Below are positions 40,706-44,546 of a stretch of DNA of 44,546 bases, one piece after another. The position numbers and the translations under genes are program-made. The DNA is taken from NCBI GenBank assembly GCA_003231975.1, contig QIKW01000031.1, positions 1-44,546 of the forward strand. The letters are read 5' to 3'. The number at the start of each line of letters is the position of its first letter. Position 1 is the first letter of the stretch. The notes under the pieces were generated by a model, which ran no database searches, was not told the origin of the DNA, and was given only the letters and a program-made list of their open reading frames with translations. The DNA is from Acidimicrobiia bacterium (GTDB lineage Bacteria; Actinomycetota; Acidimicrobiia; Acidimicrobiales; SZUA-35).

Positions 40706-42067
40706 ATGAACTCAGACGTCATCACCACCGCCAAGCCCGTTGTTTTTTGGACCGATCGCCCAGACGCGCCAGTGCCCGGCCCCCACCTGCGGGGAACGGC
40801 CAACTGCGACCTCGCCATTGTTGGCGGCGGATACTCGGGGTTGTGGGCCGCGCTTCAGGCCCTTGAGGATCAGCCAGGGCGTCGGGTTGTTGTGCTTGAA
40901 TCAGAGCGCTGCGGCTTTGGAGCCAGCACCAGAAACGGCGGATTCTGCGCCGCGTCGTTAACCCACGGCGAGGCCAACGGTGCGGCCATCTGGCCCGACG
41001 AGGCAGACACGCTAACCCGGCTGGGAGCAGAGAACCTGGCCGGTATTGAGGCTGCACTGCAGCACCACCAGATCTCGGCCTCGTTTGAGCGCGTTGGCTC
41101 TTTGTCGGTGGCAACCGAACAATGGCAGTTGGCCGCACCTGAGCCTGGCACCGAGTCCCTCGATCAGGAGGCGGTGCGCGCTCGGTTGAACTCGCCAACC
41201 TACTTGGGAGGGTCGATGGCGTTGGGCGGCCTGGCTTTGGTGGATCCGGCCCAGTTGCTTTGGGGGCTGAGAGGCGCGGTTGAGAAACTGGGGGGCGTGA
41301 TACACGAGGGCTCGGCCGCGGTGTCGGTAGAGCCGGTTGGGGCCAAACTCGAGGTGATCACCGCTGATGGGTCGCTAACCGCAGGCCGGGCGATTATGGC
41401 AACCAACGCCTACCCCGGCCCGATTCAGAGGCCTCAGCGCTACATCATCCCGGTTTATGACCATGTGCTGATGACAGCGCCGCTGTCTTCAGAACAGATG
41501 GGCGAGGTCGGCTGGAAAGGCAGGGAAGGGGTGGCCGACATGGCGAATCAGTTCCACTACTACCGCCTCACCGCCGACAACCGGATTTTGTGGGGGGGCT
41601 ACGACGCTACCTACCATTTCAACAACGGTCTTCAGCCCAAGTTCGACCTGCAGAACAAAACCCACCAGAAGCTGGCGCAGCACTTCCGCCAGACGTTCCC
41701 CCAGCTCGAAGGCCTTGAGTTCACCCACAGGTGGGGCGGCCCAATAGCGGCAACCACCAGATTCACCTGCGCCTGGGGAACAGCCCACTCTGGGCGCCTC
41801 GCTTGGGTTGGTGGATACACCGGCCTTGGTGTTGGGGCCAGCCGGTTCGGGGCCAGGGTGGCCCTTGATTTGGTCGACGGTCTCGACACCCCGTGCACCC
41901 GGCTTCAGATGGTTCGGAAGAGGCCCCTCCCGTTTCCCCCCGAACCGCTGCGCTCGGCCGCGGTGGCACTCACCAAGAAGGCAATCCGGAATGCAGACAG
42001 CAACGCGGGCAGGCGAGGTCGGTGGCTGGCGCTACTTGACCGCCTAGGTGTTGGTTTCGATTCCTGA
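40706..42067 (+). CDS. FAD-dependent amine oxidoreductase (second DAO/PuuB-like paralogue)
   Basis: The 453-residue protein is a homologue of the gene at 33423. CDLAIVGGGYSGLWAALQAL carries the FAD-binding loop, VVLESERCGFGASTRNGGFC the same flavin segment, then YIIPVYDHVLMTAPL, HRWGGPIAATTRFTC and WVGGYTGLGVGASRFGARVALDLV. The two enzymes flank the pot operon and may act on successive or different amines. The frame is open from 40544. An ATG at 40646 would add 20 residues. The ATG at 40706 gives an N-terminal length closest to the paralogue; neither has a clear ribosome binding site. Its last 24 bases overlap the convergent kinase gene. Confidence 0.88.
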   Translation: MNSDVITTAKPVVFWTDRPDAPVPGPHLRGTANCDLAIVGGGYSGLWAALQALEDQPGRRVVVLESERCGFGASTRNGGFCAASLTHGEANGAAIWPDEADTLTRLGAENLAGIEAALQHHQISASFERVGSLSVATEQWQLAAPEPGTESLDQEAVRARLNSPTYLGGSMALGGLALVDPAQLLWGLRGAVEKLGGVIHEGSAAVSVEPVGAKLEVITADGSLTAGRAIMATNAYPGPIQRPQRYIIPVYDHVLMTAPLSSEQMGEVGWKGREGVADMANQFHYYRLTADNRILWGGYDATYHFNNGLQPKFDLQNKTHQKLAQHFRQTFPQLEGLEFTHRWGGPIAATTRFTCAWGTAHSGRLAWVGGYTGLGVGASRFGARVALDLVDGLDTPCTRLQMVRKRPLPFPPEPLRSAAVALTKKAIRNADSNAGRRGRWLALLDRLGVGFDS

Positions 42068-43093
42068 ACAGCCACGCTCAAGGCTGGCCACAACGCGCTC
42101 GAGAAGCAGGTCCATATCAACACCCTCGGTGCTCTTCTGGCCAAGCCGGTATCTGGCATAAACCCCGTGCAGGATGCACGCCGTCTTGAAGTGGTTGAAG
42201 GCGGTGTAGTAGCCAAGGCCCGAAAGATCGCGGCCGGTGAGGTGCGCGTAACGATCAACTAATACTTCTGGCTGAGCGAAACCTGGCGCCTGGGTGGCCC
42301 CGTCGGGGGTCAACGCCTGAGCGGAGCCAGGCTCACCCCACGCATTGATGGCGTAACCCAAGTCGGCCAAGGGGTCACCAAGAGTTGCGATCTCCCAGTC
42401 AAGAACAGCAGCCACCGAGCCGTCTGGGTTGAACATGCAGTTGTGCAAACCAAAGTCGCCGTGCACCACTTTGGCTGGCCCCTGTTCTGGCAAGTTGGCA
42501 ACCAAATATCGGTGCAGTTCGTGAAGTCGGCGATCGTCGTAGTCGGCGGCTCCCTTCGACGCGTCCCAAGAGCCGTACCAGGTGCGAAGCTGGCGGCTGA
42601 CGTAACCGTCGTGTCGGCCAAGATCACCCAAACCAACCTGGCTGGGATCTACCGAGTGGAGAGCCGCCAATGTGTCGATAAAGGCCATTCCCGCCTCGGC
42701 TCGGGCCCCTTCATCGAGGTGGGCGACGGAGTCTTCATTGTTGTAGAGGGCTCTTCCATCAACCAGGCTCATCACGTAGAAGTGAGCGCCGGTGATGTCA
42801 GGATCCTCGCAATACGCATAGGCAGTTGGCACCGGCACAGGTGTGGGGCCAAGTGCGCTGATCACCTTGAACTCCCGACCCATGTCGTGAGCCTTCGGCA
42901 GCAGCTCACCCTCGGGTGGCCTGCGAACAACCGCCCGGCGGCCATCTTGGTCAACAAGGGCGTATGTGAGGTTGGAGTGCCCTCCTTCCAACTGGGTCCA
43001 CGCGAAAGGTGGCGCCAGATCGGCGACGTTGGCAGCTATCCAAGCCTCAACCGCGGCGATGTTGTAACCCGGGGCTGATTCGTTCTGCGTCAT
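42044..43093 (-). CDS. APH-family phosphotransferase (ACAD11-N-terminal-like)
   Basis: A 349-residue kinase-fold protein. GGHSNLTYALVDQDGRRAVVRRPP carries the nucleotide Lys/Arg region. The catalytic loop VVHGDFGLHNCMF has Asp213 and Asn218, and the metal motif is VLDWEIATLGDPLADLG with Asp232. This is the subfamily of the N-terminal kinase domain of ACAD11, which phosphorylates hydroxyacyl-CoAs. Partners of the acyl-CoA dehydrogenase type are not in the window. It overlaps the FAD gene tail to tail by 24 bp and is only 21 bp from the divergent alpha-hydroxyacid oxidase gene. Confidence 0.9.
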   Translation of the reverse strand: MTQNESAPGYNIAAVEAWIAANVADLAPPFAWTQLEGGHSNLTYALVDQDGRRAVVRRPPEGELLPKAHDMGREFKVISALGPTPVPVPTAYAYCEDPDITGAHFYVMSLVDGRALYNNEDSVAHLDEGARAEAGMAFIDTLAALHSVDPSQVGLGDLGRHDGYVSRQLRTWYGSWDASKGAADYDDRRLHELHRYLVANLPEQGPAKVVHGDFGLHNCMFNPDGSVAAVLDWEIATLGDPLADLGYAINAWGEPGSAQALTPDGATQAPGFAQPEVLVDRYAHLTGRDLSGLGYYTAFNHFKTACILHGVYARYRLGQKSTEGVDMDLLLERVVASLERGCSGIETNT

Positions 43094-43100
43094 CTCGATC

Positions 43101-43106
43101 TACGAT
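43101..43106 (+). promoter_or_regulatory. -10 box for near-leaderless hydroxyacid oxidase transcript
   Basis: TACGAT, 8 nt before the ATG at 43115. The whole divergent intergenic region is 21 bp, so the -35 element would lie inside the kinase coding sequence. Confidence 0.4.
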
Positions 43107-43114
43107 GCAGGCTT

Positions 43115-44332
43115 ATGGGCACGATCGAAACCTTCCGCTCTGTTGTTCGGTTCAAACCAATTGAGACCGACCCGGTAAAACGCAGGCTCGACAAGGCGGC
43201 CAACGTTGATGATCTGCGCCTGCTGGCCAAACGACGCCTGCCCTTTGGCGTCTTTGACTACATCGACGGAGGGGCCGAAGACGAACGGGCACTGCGCGGG
43301 TCGGTTGACGCCTTCCGGAAGATTCAGTTCCGGCCCCGGGTGCTTCGAGATGTGTCGAATCTGGACACCACAACGACTCTTTTTGGCAAAACTGTTCCAA
43401 TGCCCCTGATGTTCGGGCCAACCGGGTTCACCCGAATTGCGAACTCTGAGGGCGAGCTGGCGGTGGCTAGGGCTTGTGCCGCGGCTGGCATCCCCTACAG
43501 CCTTTCAACCATGGGAACCCGTTCCATCGAAGAGGTAGCAGCGGTTTCCTCAGGTTCGAAATGGTTCCAGGTCTACACCTGGCGAGACCGGGCCCTTGTG
43601 GAAGAGCTGGTTCAGCGAGCAGCCGCTGCTGGTTATGACGGCATCGAGTTAACCGTTGACACCGCGGTGCTTGGACGTAGAGAGCGAGATGTGCGGCGGG
43701 GCTACACACTGCCGCCAAAGGTTGGGCTTGGCACAATGCTTGACGGGCTGATCCACCCCGGCTGGACCATCGACTTTCTCCGCAACGACCCAATCACGTT
43801 CGCCAGCGTGGCGGGCTTGCATGAAGACGACGGTTCATCAGCTGTGAACCTGGCCCAGTTCATCAACTCCCAGTTCGACCCTGCGCTTTCCTGGGACGAC
43901 GTTGAGTGGCTGGCATCCATCTGGGACGGCCCAATCATCTTGAAGGGAATTCAAACAGTTGCCGACGCCAAGCAGGCTTTGGCTTCAGGTGTGGCAGGAA
44001 TCAAGCTTTCAAACCACGGTGGGCGCCAGCTGGACGACGCTCCGCACAGCATTGAAATGGTTGAGCCGGTTGCCCAGGAGGTTGGCGGCCAGATCACAAT
44101 TATCTGCGACGGTGGAGTGCGAAGGGGCAGCGACATTGTGAAGGCGGTGGCCCTTGGGGCTGACGCGGTGTCGATTGGGCGGCCCTACCTCTATGCCCTG
44201 GCTGCCGCAGGCCAGCGCGGTGTTGAGCACCTGATCGAGCTGTTCGACGAGGGGCTGAGGCGAACTATGGCCCTTACCGGAGCTCGGTCAATAGCCGACA
44301 TCGACCGCGAGCTGGTCGGCTGGGCAAACTGA
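43115..44332 (+). CDS. FMN-dependent alpha-hydroxy acid dehydrogenase/oxidase (LldD-like)
   Basis: A 405-residue TIM-barrel flavoenzyme. The N-terminus PFGVFDYIDGGAEDERALR, LMFGPTGFTRI, YSLSTMGTRSIEEVAAVS, VDTAVLGRRERDVRRGY, and the catalytic His301 in KLSNHGGRQLD followed by CDGGVRRGSDIVKAVALGAD and SIGRPYLYALAAAGQRGV all match the family. It oxidises L-lactate, glycolate or a similar 2-hydroxy acid to the 2-oxo acid. The length (about 400) suits lactate dehydrogenase- or mandelate dehydrogenase-like members. Substrate is not decidable. It is divergent from the APH-like kinase. Confidence 0.93.
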   Translation: MGTIETFRSVVRFKPIETDPVKRRLDKAANVDDLRLLAKRRLPFGVFDYIDGGAEDERALRGSVDAFRKIQFRPRVLRDVSNLDTTTTLFGKTVPMPLMFGPTGFTRIANSEGELAVARACAAAGIPYSLSTMGTRSIEEVAAVSSGSKWFQVYTWRDRALVEELVQRAAAAGYDGIELTVDTAVLGRRERDVRRGYTLPPKVGLGTMLDGLIHPGWTIDFLRNDPITFASVAGLHEDDGSSAVNLAQFINSQFDPALSWDDVEWLASIWDGPIILKGIQTVADAKQALASGVAGIKLSNHGGRQLDDAPHSIEMVEPVAQEVGGQITIICDGGVRRGSDIVKAVALGADAVSIGRPYLYALAAAGQRGVEHLIELFDEGLRRTMALTGARSIADIDRELVGWAN

Positions 44333-44355
44333 CTCTTCGCTGGCAACAGGTGCGG

Positions 44356-44546
44356 CTATACAAACGTGGCGAACGCGTTCAGTTCTTCCCGCTTACTTTG
44401 CAGCTTGTTGATTGGGTGCGTGGTGTCCTCGTTGCCAATTGCCATTCCGCAGAACAGGCGGAGCTCTTCTGGAGCGCCAACAAACTCAGAGACTGCCCGC
44501 TCCCAAGAGGCCCAGGCTTCCTGAGGGCACGTGTCCAAACCTGCTT
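44356..44546 (-). CDS. Nitroreductase family protein (C-terminal part only)
   Basis: The reverse strand is open from the window edge to a TAG-type stop at 44356, giving the last 63 or so residues. LDTCPQEAWASW and LRLFCGMAIGNEDTTHPINKL are the C-terminal signature of FMN nitroreductases related to NfnB/NfsA-type oxygen-insensitive enzymes, where the Gly-Met-Ala-Ile-Gly strand contacts FMN. It reduces nitro or quinone-like compounds with NAD(P)H. The N-terminus is outside the window. Confidence 0.85.
   Translation of the reverse strand, partial: AGLDTCPQEAWASWERAVSEFVGAPEELRLFCGMAIGNEDTTHPINKLQSKREELNAFATFV

Overview
The window is GC-rich, gene-dense DNA. An actinobacterial origin is suggested by an Rpf-type transglycosylase, a DUF2510-like membrane protein, many GTG/TTG starts and -10 boxes placed for leaderless transcription. 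A deep-branching class such as Acidimicrobiia is my guess; no rRNA or marker gene settles it. Both ends cut genes: a methyltransferase on the left and a nitroreductase on the right.

Layout. 1-6.5 kb: methyltransferase end, lipoprotein amidohydrolase, a coupled SNF2 helicase/SWIM zinc-finger pair, and a YugP-type membrane Zn-protease. 6.6-21.9 kb: a complete Wzx/Wzy-type exopolysaccharide locus. It has an O-antigen ligase/polymerase-like protein, four GT4 glycosyltransferases, a CelD-like acyltransferase, a membrane-anchored GH-A glycosidase, a NodB-type deacetylase, a Wzz/BY-kinase-like protein with a ruined P-loop, the initiating sugar-phosphate transferase, an ATP-grasp ligase and a flippase. 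Most junctions are 4-nt stop/start overlaps, so each strand is probably one transcript. 22-24.9 kb: YCII protein, TetR regulator, nucleoside hydrolase and an unknown membrane protein.

24.9-28.5 kb is an accessory island next to the 3' end of tRNA-Lys. It holds a small unknown protein, a frameshifted regulator remnant, a tyrosine-integrase remnant in three frames, and an intact overlapping pair: AAA ATPase plus DUF4276 (TOPRIM-like). This pair is the best candidate for an under-described defence module, resembling PARIS/OLD-type ATPase plus TOPRIM systems. Next come tRNA-Lys, tRNA-His and tRNA-Arg.

28.9-30.9 kb: a proline-rich membrane protein is divergent from a secreted DUF4214-Rpf fusion. 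The fusion is preceded by a ~157-nt leader resembling the c-di-AMP (ydaO-yuaA) riboswitch, the switch known from actinobacterial rpf genes. 30.9-43.1 kb: a polyamine-like uptake and catabolism region. On the minus strand are a C45 Ntn-hydrolase, a GNAT and potA-potB-potC-potD. Convergent to it are an M20 amidohydrolase, a HisC-like aminotransferase and a FAD oxidoreductase, and a second paralogous FAD oxidoreductase is divergent on the far side. An APH-like kinase, an FMN alpha-hydroxyacid oxidase and the partial nitroreductase close the window.

Worth a second look: the ATPase/DUF4276 pair; the riboswitch-like leader; a ladder of two 6-codon mini-ORFs made by a 17-bp tandem repeat between the C45 and GNAT genes; a glycosyltransferase whose conserved N-terminus lies upstream of every canonical start; the pseudo-kinase Wzc homologue; and a recurrent TANNNT-N5-8-start pattern at eight genes, which also fixes several start codons.
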